Part shown: one piece after another, positions 53,977-61,596 of the stretch
How the letters are laid out: every line of letters begins with the position of its first letter
Numbering within the stretch: position 1 is the stretch's first letter
Source: Eubacterium limosum
GTDB taxonomy: Bacteria; Bacillota; Clostridia; Eubacteriales; Eubacteriaceae
Assembly: GCF_000807675.2 (NCBI RefSeq)
Contig: NZ_CP019962.1
Coordinates: 186,001 to 250,000 of the forward strand
DNA: 64,000 nucleotides
Direction: 5' to 3'
Notes under the pieces: generated by a model
Told to the model about the DNA's origin: nothing
The model's database searches: none
What the model saw: only the letters and a program-made list of their open reading frames with translations
Made by a program: the position numbers and the translations under genes

Positions 53977-53989
53977 TTTCAAACCTCAC

Positions 53990-54149
53990 TTTCTCGTTTT
54001 GGTAATTAGGGCGCGCAGTCCGGTTCGGATTCTGGGCGCAAAAATAACAGCCCGCAGACATCGAAGGTTGCCCTTGTCCGGTTTTTCCGCGAACGGTGGT
54101 TACGCCTGACGGCGTTTGGATTTTTAAAACGTTCCTGGTTTAATGTTTT
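53990..54149. other. GC-rich phage intergenic region
   Basis: About 160 bp without an ORF, more GC-rich than its surroundings, with several short hairpins, e.g. ACGCC-tgac-GGCGT near 54105. A packaging signal or a terminator for the morphogenesis operon could lie here, as in the intergenic region of known filamentous phages; not proven. Confidence 0.4.
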
Positions 54150-54944
54150 TTAATCGTCCTCGTCGTCCTCGAAAAGGGCGTTCACATTGGCGGTAAGGTC
54201 GGCCTGTGGGGCATCCGCGCGGCCCGGGGCGGGGCCCCGCTTTCGCGTCCCCTTCCCCGTACCGTGCAGGCGCTCACGCAGGGTGGGCCTATCGTCCGTG
54301 TGAAGTGGGATTTCGGAAGCTAGAACAGCACTTTTAACCAACTCAATATCACGGATGCGGTCCGGTTCAGTAAAGTCATAAAACGTATCATACAGGTTAC
54401 CTACTTTCTTGGAATACAGAAAAAACTCATGGTCGTTCTTGGCTTTAATGGCGTTGTTGCGCTCGATGGCCACGAACAGTGGAAAGGGCAGGATGGCCCA
54501 CAGGGAGAAGTTGTTTAACTTCCGGTGAATCACTTCAATTTCGATCAGATCTCTTATCTGGCGGTCAATCTGGCGCATGTTCTGGGAGATCAGCACGATC
54601 TCAAAGCCGTACTTGCGATGCTGTGGGAAGAATTCCAGAAAAGGCATGCGGTCTTTGTCGTTGAAGTTCCGGCAGTTGAATTTTACGGAAGCTTCATCAA
54701 TCATTAGCAGGGTCTGGTTCTCCTGGTCCTCTTCGTGGAGCATCTTACAGAAGGTGCGCAGATAGGGCACGCTTAAATCTTTGTTGGGCACGTAGAAAAA
54801 GTGTCCGGTGTTTTTTTTGATGTCATTAATCTTCACCGGAAAGTTAGCGATCACGTTTTTTCCGGCCCGAAGGTAAGCGACAATCAAGCGCATGGAGTGT
54901 AAGGACTTTCCGGCGCCGGGGACGCCGGTATAACATTTAATCAT
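54150..54944 (-). CDS. Zot/gpI-like morphogenesis ATPase
   Basis: 264 residues with an N-terminal P-loop GVPGAGKS and the following SMRLIVAYLRAGKNVIANFP typical of zonula occludens toxin/gene I proteins of filamentous phages. LLMIDEASVKF is the Walker B region. A hydrophobic patch near 150-165 may be the membrane segment; the C-terminal tail is basic and shorter than in Gram-negative phages. It drives phage extrusion through the membrane. Its ATG overlaps the stop of the preceding gene by one base. Confidence 0.88.
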   Translation of the reverse strand: MIKCYTGVPGAGKSLHSMRLIVAYLRAGKNVIANFPVKINDIKKNTGHFFYVPNKDLSVPYLRTFCKMLHEEDQENQTLLMIDEASVKFNCRNFNDKDRMPFLEFFPQHRKYGFEIVLISQNMRQIDRQIRDLIEIEVIHRKLNNFSLWAILPFPLFVAIERNNAIKAKNDHEFFLYSKKVGNLYDTFYDFTEPDRIRDIELVKSAVLASEIPLHTDDRPTLRERLHGTGKGTRKRGPAPGRADAPQADLTANVNALFEDDEDD

Positions 54945-55201
54945 TATTCCACCACCTTAAAGATACGTAATAAAATTGAGATGCCAAACCAGGCGATCAT
55001 AGCCACGCCCCAGACAGCAAGGGTTTCAACGATCAGGGAGAACGGGAAGCACCAGTTCATATAGCCGACAATCTCCACAGGAAGGGACAGATCAAAGGTC
55101 TGAAACGGGTCTTCGGGCAGGATGGCAGTAATCAGGGTGACCACGGAGGCGATCAGCCAGATAAAGAAATTGATAATCATGATGAAGAAATCTGCAATCA
55201 T
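54944..55201 (-). CDS. Small membrane protein, pVI-like position
   Basis: 85 residues, nearly all hydrophobic, with helices at about 4-28, 47-65 and 60-80. It sits between the pIII-like and Zot-like genes, the place of minor coat protein pVI in inoviruses. The assignment rests on position and hydrophobicity only. Confidence 0.65.
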   Translation of the reverse strand: MIADFFIMIINFFIWLIASVVTLITAILPEDPFQTFDLSLPVEIVGYMNWCFPFSLIVETLAVWGVAMIAWFGISILLRIFKVVE

Positions 55202-55211
55202 CTTTAAAACC

Positions 55212-56687
55212 TCAATTCTGCATAAACTGCTTTGTAATGAAGACCAGACCGATCAGAAAGGCGATGTATAGAGCGGTCTTGACCACGGCTGCGCCATTGT
55301 CCCATTGCTCAACATTCAAGTCCCAGTGGATGGGTTCGCCGGGAATCCCGACTTTTGATAAGTCGAAGTCCATTTCAAAATGGGGTCGGATGGGCTCGGC
55401 GTTGAGCACGCCAAAGAGCTTTCCAATATCACCGGGCAGGGAGAAGGGGAACTTGCCGGAGACATCGGCACCCATGTTCTGCAGTGGGGTCACGTCCACG
55501 GTCTGGGTCGGTATCAGGGCATCCTTCAGGAAGGAGAGCAGGCCTGCGAAAAAATCGCCGATGGGTTTAATCCAGCTTGAGCCATCGTATTCGGGCGGTG
55601 TGGGCGTGGGCTCTGGTGTCGGTGTTGGGGTTGGCTGTGGGTCGGTGGTGCCGGGCTGATCGGGGGTGACGTCCTCGTATCCGGGGAGATCGGGCGGGTT
55701 ATCGGTGTTGGGGTTGTAGTTATCCGGGAGCGTGGGGAGCTCGTCGGCGGTGGGAGCGATGATTAAGTTCTCGGTGTCTCCGTTATAATAATTATTTATG
55801 TTGTTGATGACGGATTGGGGCAGGCGGGTTGGGAGTTTTACTTTGTTGGCGGTTTTATTTTTAATATTTACAAATTGTGAATTGCTTGTAGATGCGGTTA
55901 GGCCTAAAAATTTTTTTAATAAGCCTAAATGATCAGCATCATTGTCGCGATAATCACTGCTATTTCTAAATTGACAACTACCATAAGAACCATAACTTAA
56001 AGCGGTATAAAAAGAATCAACCAGTTTTCCAGTATTATCATAAATTCTAAGATAGTAACCAGCAGAATTCTTTTGTCCAGCAGGCTTACCACTATTGTAC
56101 ATACCTGGATAATAATATCCAGAACCATCATTAAACAGAACCCAACCAGCTAAAGGAAAAAAAGGCATCTGATAATACGTTTTATAATTTTTCACATAGT
56201 CGGGTTCTAAATAGACATAATAACTATAAATATCCCAACTTCCTAAATAATTAAAACCTTCCTCCTGTATTGTGTCGTTGGCATACGGCCATACCACATC
56301 CTTTACCGCATTCAAAAACGAATACCAGAGCTTACCGCTGTAATTGCCGGGGACAAAGATTTGACCGGAGGCGATGTCAAGGCCGAGCTGATCGACCTGG
56401 CGGAGGGCTTCGGCGTATTCCAGTTCGGTGCCAAAGTTTTCGTGCAGGTAGGCATCGGCTTTATTGTAGATGTTTTCCAGATTTTCGGGGGTTAGGGTCG
56501 TGTCGGAGATGAAGCCGACAGTTTTCAAACCTACAAGAATATCGACAACAATATAGGTAAAAGATCTTGCCTTGTCAAAAGCGCTCGCTTTAACTGTTTT
56601 ATATTGAAATATGGGCATAATAGCAATATAAAAACACAAAAGAAAGGTTAGAGCCTTCAATATTACATTTTGATTAATTTTCATCAT
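55212..56687 (-). CDS. Phage surface protein, pIII-like
   Basis: 491 residues. N-terminal signal (about 8-35), a large exported domain (about 40-320), a Pro/Thr-rich linker (about 325-370, TPTPTPEPTPTPPE), a second domain and a C-terminal membrane helix (about 468-485). This is the layout of filamentous-phage adsorption proteins, which bind the host and cap the virion. DNA in 55860-56680 is clearly more AT-rich than the flanks, suggesting module exchange in the receptor-binding part. GAGAGG lies before two adjacent ATG codons; the first is used here. Confidence 0.75.
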   Translation of the reverse strand: MMKINQNVILKALTFLLCFYIAIMPIFQYKTVKASAFDKARSFTYIVVDILVGLKTVGFISDTTLTPENLENIYNKADAYLHENFGTELEYAEALRQVDQLGLDIASGQIFVPGNYSGKLWYSFLNAVKDVVWPYANDTIQEEGFNYLGSWDIYSYYVYLEPDYVKNYKTYYQMPFFPLAGWVLFNDGSGYYYPGMYNSGKPAGQKNSAGYYLRIYDNTGKLVDSFYTALSYGSYGSCQFRNSSDYRDNDADHLGLLKKFLGLTASTSNSQFVNIKNKTANKVKLPTRLPQSVINNINNYYNGDTENLIIAPTADELPTLPDNYNPNTDNPPDLPGYEDVTPDQPGTTDPQPTPTPTPEPTPTPPEYDGSSWIKPIGDFFAGLLSFLKDALIPTQTVDVTPLQNMGADVSGKFPFSLPGDIGKLFGVLNAEPIRPHFEMDFDLSKVGIPGEPIHWDLNVEQWDNGAAVVKTALYIAFLIGLVFITKQFMQN

Positions 56688-56736
56688 TGATTACCTCTCA
56701 AAAACGTGATAATATAAACAAAAAGGAGTAGTGAAA

Positions 56737-56943
56737 ATGAAGCCAATTAATATAGTATGTTTGATAATCATAATATTATTTTTGTTAGAAGAAGTTCTTT
56801 ATATATTCGATAGAAAGAATATATTCAAACTAAAGTTTTGTCATTCATATTTTGAAATACGAAAAAATAATAAAATTTTTGATAACGTTCATTTCTTTTT
56901 AGGAATGGGAATTTTAATCGTTATGTGGTTTATTCTGGATTAA
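56737..56943 (+). CDS. Opposite-strand small membrane protein (candidate moron)
   Basis: 68 residues from ATG 56737, with AAGGAG eight bases upstream (an in-frame GTG at 56731 is less likely). Two helices, about 4-22 and 50-67, and a basic middle. Very AT-rich and the only element gene on the plus strand. This pattern fits accessory phage genes such as superinfection immunity, but no family is recognised. Confidence 0.55.
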   Translation: MKPINIVCLIIIILFLLEEVLYIFDRKNIFKLKFCHSYFEIRKNNKIFDNVHFFLGMGILIVMWFILD

Positions 56944-56964
56944 ACTCTAATCAGCTAACCTAAA

Positions 56965-57048
56965 CGGGAAGGGCCGGATTCGAACCGGCAAACCCTGAGT
57001 GAATCTTGTTATGCGCGCGCCAGACTTTACCACTTAAGCTACCTTCCC
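56965..57048 (-). tRNA. Phage-borne tRNA-like gene, anticodon arm unusual
   Basis: 84 nt on the minus strand. Acceptor stem GGGAAGG/CCTTCCC (7 bp), D-loop with AGTGGTA, and T arm GCCGG-TTCGAAT-CCGGC are all good. The anticodon arm is not normal: the best pairings (TCTGG with CAAGA, or AGTCT with AGATT) leave loops of 11 or 15 nt rich in CG repeats. No CCA is encoded. Either a degenerate tRNA, a tRNA with an insertion, or a tRNA mimic. The amino acid cannot be assigned. Confidence 0.6.
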
Positions 57049-57055
57049 ATGTGTA

Positions 57056-57099
57056 ATAAGAAAGCCTGACAGCCAACCTAAGAGGAAGGCCGACAGGCT
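57056..57099 (-). terminator. Terminator after the coat genes
   Basis: Minus strand AGCCTG...CAGGCT with an inner GGCC/GGC, followed by TTTCTT. A terminator directly after the major coat gene is usual in filamentous phages. Confidence 0.65.
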
Positions 57100-57118
57100 G
57101 AGGGATTAAAGATCATTC

Positions 57119-57301
57119 CTAGTTTACAGACTTTTTCAGCAGCTTCTTACCAATGGTAAAAGCCAGAATACCAATGGCAACAGCGACACCGGCAGTTAAG
57201 ACCGGTACCATCATACCGCCCATCTGACTGGCCGCGCCGGTGAAAATGGCACCGATGCTGTCAATCATGGATGGGGCTTCAACTTCTAAAGCAACAGGCA
57301 T
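57119..57301 (-). CDS. Major coat-like protein 1 (pVIII-like)
   Basis: 60 residues: an acidic N-terminus, one membrane helix (about 30-50) and a basic tail GKKLLKKSVN, the classic pVIII plan. The last 35 residues are nearly identical to the gene just upstream. AAGGAG precedes the ATG. No cleavable signal peptide is evident. Confidence 0.8.
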   Translation of the reverse strand: MPVALEVEAPSMIDSIGAIFTGAASQMGGMMVPVLTAGVAVAIGILAFTIGKKLLKKSVN

Positions 57302-57317
57302 ATGTTAACTCCTTTCC

Positions 57318-57479
57318 TTAAGATACAGATTTTTTGAGCAGCTTTTTACCAATGGAAAAAGCCAGAATGCCGATGGCGATTGCGACACCAGCGGTTAAGA
57401 CAGGTACCATCATGCCGCCCATCTGGGTGGCCGCAGTGGTAAAAATGCCCTGAATGCCAGCAAGGGTTTCACTTGACAT
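57318..57479 (-). CDS. Major coat-like protein 2 (pVIII-like paralogue)
   Basis: 53 residues, too short for routine calls. It shares QMGGMMVPVLTAGVA and the GKKLLKKSV tail with the next gene, but has a different N-terminus (MSSETLAGIQGIFTTAAT). AAAGGAG lies before the ATG. The two coat genes arose by tandem duplication; one may be a minor variant of the virion. Confidence 0.78.
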   Translation of the reverse strand: MSSETLAGIQGIFTTAATQMGGMMVPVLTAGVAIAIGILAFSIGKKLLKKSVS

Positions 57480-57498
57480 AAGCGGTTCTCCTTTCTCT

Positions 57499-57627
57499 TT
57501 AACTTATTGCTTTCTTGAACGCTACCAGTGGAGCACGGAGCGCAAAAGCGAACAACCAGACACCAATTCCAAAGGTAAAGCCTAGGCCCATCCCTTGGAT
57601 AAAAAAGATAAATAATTCTGCATTCAA
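57499..57627 (-). CDS. Tiny membrane protein, pVII/pIX-like
   Basis: 42 residues starting at TTG 57627, which overlaps the stop codon of the preceding gene (ATTGA). One long hydrophobic stretch (about 5-32) and a basic end KKAIS. Size and position fit the tip proteins pVII/pIX of filamentous phages. Confidence 0.55.
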   Translation of the reverse strand: MNAELFIFFIQGMGLGFTFGIGVWLFAFALRAPLVAFKKAIS

Positions 57628-57728
57628 TGTATTTTACTCCATTCAATGGCCACGATCAGAGCAAGGATACCGCCGAACAATAAGCCGGAGATCACAAGCT
57701 CGTACTGAATCATAATATCCGCGGCCAT
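57624..57728 (-). CDS. Tiny membrane protein, pVII/pIX-like
   Basis: 34 residues from ATG 57728, one base after the stop of the preceding gene. One helix (about 9-28). Candidate partner of the next 42-residue protein as virion tip pair. Confidence 0.55.
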   Translation of the reverse strand: MAADIMIQYELVISGLLFGGILALIVAIEWSKIH

Positions 57729-57729
57729 G

Positions 57730-57981
57730 TTATGCGATCAATTGAATGTCGGCAACTTTGCCGTATTCATTGAAAAATACATGCAGTTTCTGGTTAACGG
57801 ATTTTGTCAGATCGAAATCAAGCATGTCACAAATGTCTTCATTCAACCAGATTTTCTGGGCTTTCATGCCGATTACACTCTTGTCTTTTGAGACAATGTA
57901 AAGGGATGCGCCTTTGATCGGTTTTCCCTGTTTGTCCTCAAAATCTACCATTTTTACTCCTACAATTGCATATTCTGTCAT
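57730..57981 (-). CDS. Probable ssDNA-binding protein (gpV-like)
   Basis: 83 residues, all-beta, with GKPIKGASLYIV near 19-30 and a terminal VFFNEYGKVADIQLI, similar in size and strand pattern to gene V-type ssDNA-binding proteins of filamentous phages. It would coat the single-stranded genome before packaging. Its ATG overlaps the preceding stop by four bases (ATGA). The assignment comes from size, fold pattern and position. Confidence 0.6.
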   Translation of the reverse strand: MTEYAIVGVKMVDFEDKQGKPIKGASLYIVSKDKSVIGMKAQKIWLNEDICDMLDFDLTKSVNQKLHVFFNEYGKVADIQLIA

Positions 57982-58175
57982 ACGTTTTTCTCCTTTTCTT
58001 CTTTTTCAAATGCATTATACAGAAAATTAATAAAATCAAATTCCGGGTCTTGATTTTCAAATTCAGACATAAACTCATAAGGATGCTTTGCACCATCTGA
58101 ATAACCAAGACAATAATTAAAACGAAAAGCTTTTGTTGCAAGCTCCATCAGTTCGGAGCGTTGCTCATGTGTCAT
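57978..58175 (-). CDS. Hypothetical first gene of the phage operon
   Basis: 65 residues, acidic and helical, with no membrane segment. AAAGGGGG precedes ATG 58175, which lies only about 35 bp inside the right inverted repeat, so the operon promoter must overlap the element end or lie outside it. Unrecognised; an early regulator is possible. Confidence 0.6.
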   Translation of the reverse strand: MTHEQRSELMELATKAFRFNYCLGYSDGAKHPYEFMSEFENQDPEFDFINFLYNAFEKEEKEKNV

Positions 58176-58209
58176 ACGAAATCCCCCTTTAAAAGTTCAT
58201 TTGTTCTAT

Positions 58210-58231
58210 GCGTTTTATTTTACAACTCAGG
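58210..58231. repeat. Right terminal inverted repeat
   Basis: Inverse of the left end: GCGTTTT and CAACTCAG, 17 of 22 matches. Confidence 0.75.
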
Positions 58232-58245
58232 ATTCTTTAATTTCT
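58232..58245. repeat. Right 14-bp direct repeat
   Basis: ATTCTTTAATTTCT, identical to 51388-51401. Confidence 0.82.
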
Positions 58246-58285
58246 AAAGAAAATGGTTTATATTTTAAAGAAAATCGTTTATAAT
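58246..58285 (+). promoter_or_regulatory. Promoter region with 21-bp-spaced repeat
   Basis: TAAAGAAAATGGTTTATA and TAAAGAAAATCGTTTATA repeat at 21-bp spacing; the second ends in TATAAT (58280-58285). Likely promoter and activator site of the next gene, directly outside the phage. Confidence 0.5.
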
Positions 58286-58340
58286 GGACTATACGGAATC
58301 ATTAATAGTATTTTAGAAAGATGAATGAAGGTGACTCAAC

Positions 58341-58940
58341 ATGAACACGAAAAAAAAGGTACTTCTCGGCGTTTTAGCAGTGATTGTCATCGTCGTGGGC
58401 ATTATGTTTTTTGTTCCCATGTTTAACGGGTCAAAGGACGCTGCCAAAACCACTCCGACCAGCGCGCCCTCTGTCGCGGACAATACCCCGTCGGCAACCC
58501 CACAGCCCACAGTCGATAACTCAGCAACCAGCGGAAGCTTACAGACCCCGCCGGAAATGCAGGCAGTCATTGACGCCAACCAGGCCGATCTCTATGACAA
58601 TGAGGACGGACAGCTGGCTCAGTCTTACCCCAGCAATCTCCTGCCGCTTTACAAGGTGAGCGGTGTCGGGGACTCCCACGATATTACCACGAACAACGGG
58701 AACCCCGGCTGGACAGCGGTTTACGGCTCTACTGCCGACACGGCTGAGCTGGCGCAGTTTTATTCAGACCTCATGGCTTCTGCCGAAAACTTTAACGCTG
58801 CCGACAGCGATGCCTCTACCACTATTACAGGCAGCGTGGACGGCTGCGACATCAGTGTAACCATCAGTCCTAACAATCCGCAGCGCACCGGCCTTGACTA
58901 CGCCAGCAGCGTGAGCATTTTTATCGAAAAGGTTAGTTAG
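58341..58940 (+). CDS. Secreted or membrane-anchored protein of unknown function
   Basis: 199 residues. An uncleaved N-terminal helix (about 7-26), a Thr/Ser/Pro-rich linker (about 35-75), then a globular extracellular part (about 75-199) with alternating strands. Not recognised. There is no lipobox Cys. GAAGGTGA precedes the ATG. A terminator follows. Confidence 0.65.
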   Translation: MNTKKKVLLGVLAVIVIVVGIMFFVPMFNGSKDAAKTTPTSAPSVADNTPSATPQPTVDNSATSGSLQTPPEMQAVIDANQADLYDNEDGQLAQSYPSNLLPLYKVSGVGDSHDITTNNGNPGWTAVYGSTADTAELAQFYSDLMASAENFNAADSDASTTITGSVDGCDISVTISPNNPQRTGLDYASSVSIFIEKVS

Positions 58941-58956
58941 CAACCGCACCCATAGG

Positions 58957-58988
58957 GACCAGAATCCACACGATTTTGGTCTTTTTTG
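58957..58988 (+). terminator. Terminator
   Basis: GACCAGAATC-cacac-GATTTTGGTC followed by six T. Confidence 0.8.
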
Positions 58989-59053
58989 GTCCTTTTCATT
59001 CCCTGTCCGTGTGCTATAATGGGTGCAACGTTTGATTTTCGGAGGTTTAAAAA

Positions 59054-59542
59054 GTGAACATCACAACCAAAAAAGTATGCTATACGGCGCTGTTGATGGC
59101 CGTTACCTTTATCATGATCTCGGTCGTAAAAATCCCGATTCCCAATGGCTATATCCATCTGGGTGACGCGGCGGTCTTTCTGTGCGGCTTTATTCTTGGC
59201 CCTGTTTACGGCACCATTGCGGCTGCCATCGGCGCAGGTGCGGCGGATTACTTCGCGGGCTTTGGGGCTTATATCATTCCTACCATGCTCGCAAAGGGCG
59301 TGATGGCTTACCTGACGGGGTATTTTCTGCGCGGTAACCCGGGGCGCCAGAAGGAAATCGCGGTGATGGTAATCGCCGGAGTGATCATGACCCTGATCTA
59401 CTATGTGTCCGAAATTATTCTATATGGCAGTTTTGTCTCCCCGCTGGTCAATATTCCTTTCAACGCCTTACAGGCCATTGTGGGCATTGTGATCTCCATG
59501 CTGTTGTTTCGGCCGCTGGCTCAGTTCCGCATCGAATCTTAA
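59054..59542 (+). CDS. ECF transporter S component
   Basis: 162 residues, five or six helices, substrate-capture subunit of an energy-coupling-factor vitamin transporter. YIHLGDAAVFLCGFILGPVYGTIAAAIGAGAADYF near 34-68 (here only cited by its key IHLGDAA and GPVYG parts) is typical of the PanT/HmpT-like group. The start is GTG 59054, eight bases after GGAGG. The shared A1/A2/T energising units are not in the window. Substrate unknown. Confidence 0.85.
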   Translation: MNITTKKVCYTALLMAVTFIMISVVKIPIPNGYIHLGDAAVFLCGFILGPVYGTIAAAIGAGAADYFAGFGAYIIPTMLAKGVMAYLTGYFLRGNPGRQKEIAVMVIAGVIMTLIYYVSEIILYGSFVSPLVNIPFNALQAIVGIVISMLLFRPLAQFRIES

Positions 59543-59558
59543 AAGAATTTACTATTTT

Positions 59559-59601
59559 TAATCGAATTGTGATATAATGAAGATCACAATTCGATTTTTT
59601 A
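59559..59601 (+). terminator. Terminator
   Basis: ATCGAATTGTGAT...ATCACAATTCGAT, a perfect 13-bp stem followed by six T. Confidence 0.85.
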
Positions 59602-59634
59602 ATTGGGACGATTTTTTATGTAATGGAGAGAAAA

Positions 59635-60966
59635 ATGAAAAAACTAATGACAGCAATTTTGACATTTGCTCTGATCTTTAATTTTACAGCGCAGACAGCC
59701 TGCGCCTCTGTTTACACAGCCGGTTCCGTTTCTGTTATGACCAGCACCCATGACCCGGGGGACGGCGATTCCCAAACCCCGACGGAACCAGAAACGCCAA
59801 CCGAACCGGAACAGCCCACGGAACCAGAAACACCGACAGAACCAGAACAGCCATCCGAACCAGAGACACCAAGCCAGCCAGAGCCCCCTACACAGCCAGA
59901 GAATCCCGACCTGCCATCGACGGATCCGGGAGATGACAGTAGCGGCGATGACGGCTACTACGACGGCTACGACAATAATGACTACACCCCGTCCTACCGT
60001 AATTCCTACGATGACAGCAACGACTATGTGCCCACAGAATCCACAACGGTAGAGACTACTGTGGAGGAACAGGTGCAGGAGGTTCAGAAGGTGGAGGGCG
60101 ATTACCCCATCACGCTTACCGTCAAGGAAACCACCATTGACGTCAACCTGCCGTCAAACGCCTATACGACAGCGACCAGCCAGAACGCGGTGACGGCCAC
60201 ATTTAACAACGACGCGCTGAACGCGGCCATCGCCGCCGGCGCCGCCAAACTGACCGAAAAACAGCAGGCAGGTTCCTCTGCGCTCACCAAACTGGTTTTA
60301 AAGGCTCCCGCCATTGAGACCAAAGGACTTACGGACCCCGATGTCAATATCCATGTGCCAGCACCAGCGCTCAAAAACATGCAGGCGGCTAAGATCACTT
60401 TAAATGTTCCGATCAACAAGGATTCCATTACGGTTTCCCCGTCCATTTTAAAAAGTGATGACCTGAACAAACTGGCGGACGGCGACAAACTGGTCCTCGG
60501 GCTTAAAAAAGGCCCTAGCCTCTCAAACAGCAGCTACAAGCTGTCAGAAACCAAGCTGACGCCTGTGACCACCCCTTTCACGCTGGAGGTCTCAACCTTA
60601 AAATCCACAGGGGCCTTGTCCGCGCTTTCCACCTTTGAAAAGCCTCTGGAAATCAGCATTGCCCTGACCGACGATCAGGCCTCAAAGCTTCAGTCCGAGT
60701 CTCAGTTCACTGCCAGCAAATACAACAGCGGAAGTGACAGCGTCGATCCGGTGGTCACTACCTACCACAACGATACCAAGGTCGCAACCTTTAATGTGAG
60801 CGCTCCTGGGGATTATCTGGTCCTGTTAAAGACGACGGATAAGGGCATTAACCCGCTGTTTATCGCGGTTCCCATTGTGATCGTGCTGATCGGCGGCGGC
60901 GTCTTTGTTCTCTTCAAGCTCAAAAACCGCCGGAAACGCAATATCTTCGGGGATTATGACGACTAA
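59635..60966 (+). CDS. Surface protein with Pro/Glu/Thr repeats and C-terminal anchor
   Basis: 443 residues. Start ATG 59635 after GGAGAG. Signal peptide (about 1-25), an acidic repeat region of TEPEQPTEPETP-like units (about 45-105), an Asp/Tyr-rich linker, a globular part (about 145-400), a membrane helix (about 405-428) and a basic tail KLKNRRKRN. There is no LPxTG. The layout is that of a stalked surface protein spanning the wall; function unknown. Confidence 0.72.
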   Translation: MKKLMTAILTFALIFNFTAQTACASVYTAGSVSVMTSTHDPGDGDSQTPTEPETPTEPEQPTEPETPTEPEQPSEPETPSQPEPPTQPENPDLPSTDPGDDSSGDDGYYDGYDNNDYTPSYRNSYDDSNDYVPTESTTVETTVEEQVQEVQKVEGDYPITLTVKETTIDVNLPSNAYTTATSQNAVTATFNNDALNAAIAAGAAKLTEKQQAGSSALTKLVLKAPAIETKGLTDPDVNIHVPAPALKNMQAAKITLNVPINKDSITVSPSILKSDDLNKLADGDKLVLGLKKGPSLSNSSYKLSETKLTPVTTPFTLEVSTLKSTGALSALSTFEKPLEISIALTDDQASKLQSESQFTASKYNSGSDSVDPVVTTYHNDTKVATFNVSAPGDYLVLLKTTDKGINPLFIAVPIVIVLIGGGVFVLFKLKNRRKRNIFGDYDD

Positions 60967-61029
60967 CTCTTGTCCTGAGACCGGTTATCCGATATAATGG
61001 AAGAAGCTTAGGAAGGGAGCGGCCTGTTT

Positions 61030-61251
61030 ATGAAGGTAAAGAAAATCATTGCCCCTTTGGTCATTGGACTGCTGTTGATTTTATATTTTGTGGGCTTTAT
61101 CATCGTCTGTTTTCTGATTGATATCCCCCTGATGGTTAAGATCCTGTGCAGTATCCTTCCACTGGCGCTGGCCGGCGTTTCCCTCCATGTTTTGATCCAG
61201 AGAATTGATGAGATAAGGAGTGGAGAAGAGGATGATCTTAGTAAATACTGA
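61030..61251 (+). CDS. Small two-helix membrane protein
   Basis: 73 residues, helices about 7-30 and 36-58, then a charged tail. Its last 20 bases overlap the start of the YbjQ-family gene, so the two are coupled. Unrecognised. Confidence 0.65.
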   Translation: MKVKKIIAPLVIGLLLILYFVGFIIVCFLIDIPLMVKILCSILPLALAGVSLHVLIQRIDEIRSGEEDDLSKY

Positions 61252-61543
61252 TTATATCAGCGGTAAGGAATTTGAAATGCTCGGTCTGGTCAAAGGCTCG
61301 ACCATTCAGTCCAAAAACATTGGACGCGACATCAGCCAAGGGTTTAAAACCATTGTGGGCGGCGAGCTCAAGGCCTACAACGAAATGATGAACGACGCGC
61401 GGGCACTGGCTACCAAGCGGATGGTGCAGGAGGCCGAAGGCCTGGGCGCCGACGCGGTGGTCAATATCCGTTACGCCTCCTCTGCCATCATGCAGGGAGC
61501 TGCCGAGGTGATTGCCTACGGAACAGCGGTTAAATTTGTATAA
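61232..61543 (+). CDS. YbjQ/UPF0145 family protein
   Basis: 103 residues from ATG 61232 (GGAGAAGAGG just before). The core GSTIQSKNIGRDISQGFKTIVGGE and the GADAVVNIRY strand identify the UPF0145 (YbjQ, heavy-metal-binding-domain-like) family, which forms pentameric rings. Function unresolved. Coupled to the small membrane protein upstream. Confidence 0.85.
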   Translation: MILVNTDYISGKEFEMLGLVKGSTIQSKNIGRDISQGFKTIVGGELKAYNEMMNDARALATKRMVQEAEGLGADAVVNIRYASSAIMQGAAEVIAYGTAVKFV

Positions 61544-61546
61544 AAA

Positions 61547-61581
61547 TAAAGCACTCAGAATCATGATCTGAGTGCTTTTTT
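61547..61581. terminator. Bidirectional terminator
   Basis: AAAGCACTCAGA-atcatga-TCTGAGTGCTTT, then T-run. Confidence 0.85.
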
Positions 61582-61596
61582 AGTGCGCTGAGCACC

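Larger units (their letters stand above)
51402..58231 (-). mobile_element. Integrated filamentous phage (inovirus) with CRESS-like replication module
   Basis: A 6,830-bp element, most genes on the minus strand. Order in the direction of transcription: two small genes, tiny membrane proteins, two coat-like proteins, terminator, tRNA-like gene, pIII-like protein, small membrane protein, Zot/pI ATPase, intergenic region, small membrane protein, stem-loop origin, Rep, IS30 transposase. Boundaries are set by the identical 14-bp direct repeats and by inverted ends (51402-51423 and 58210-58231). Size and order fit inoviruses; the Rep and origin are of CRESS type. Confidence 0.85.

Noticed and set aside
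59750-60052. Arg/Thr/Pro-rich ORF
   Set aside because: Frame shadow of the repeat part of the surface protein at 59635-60966.
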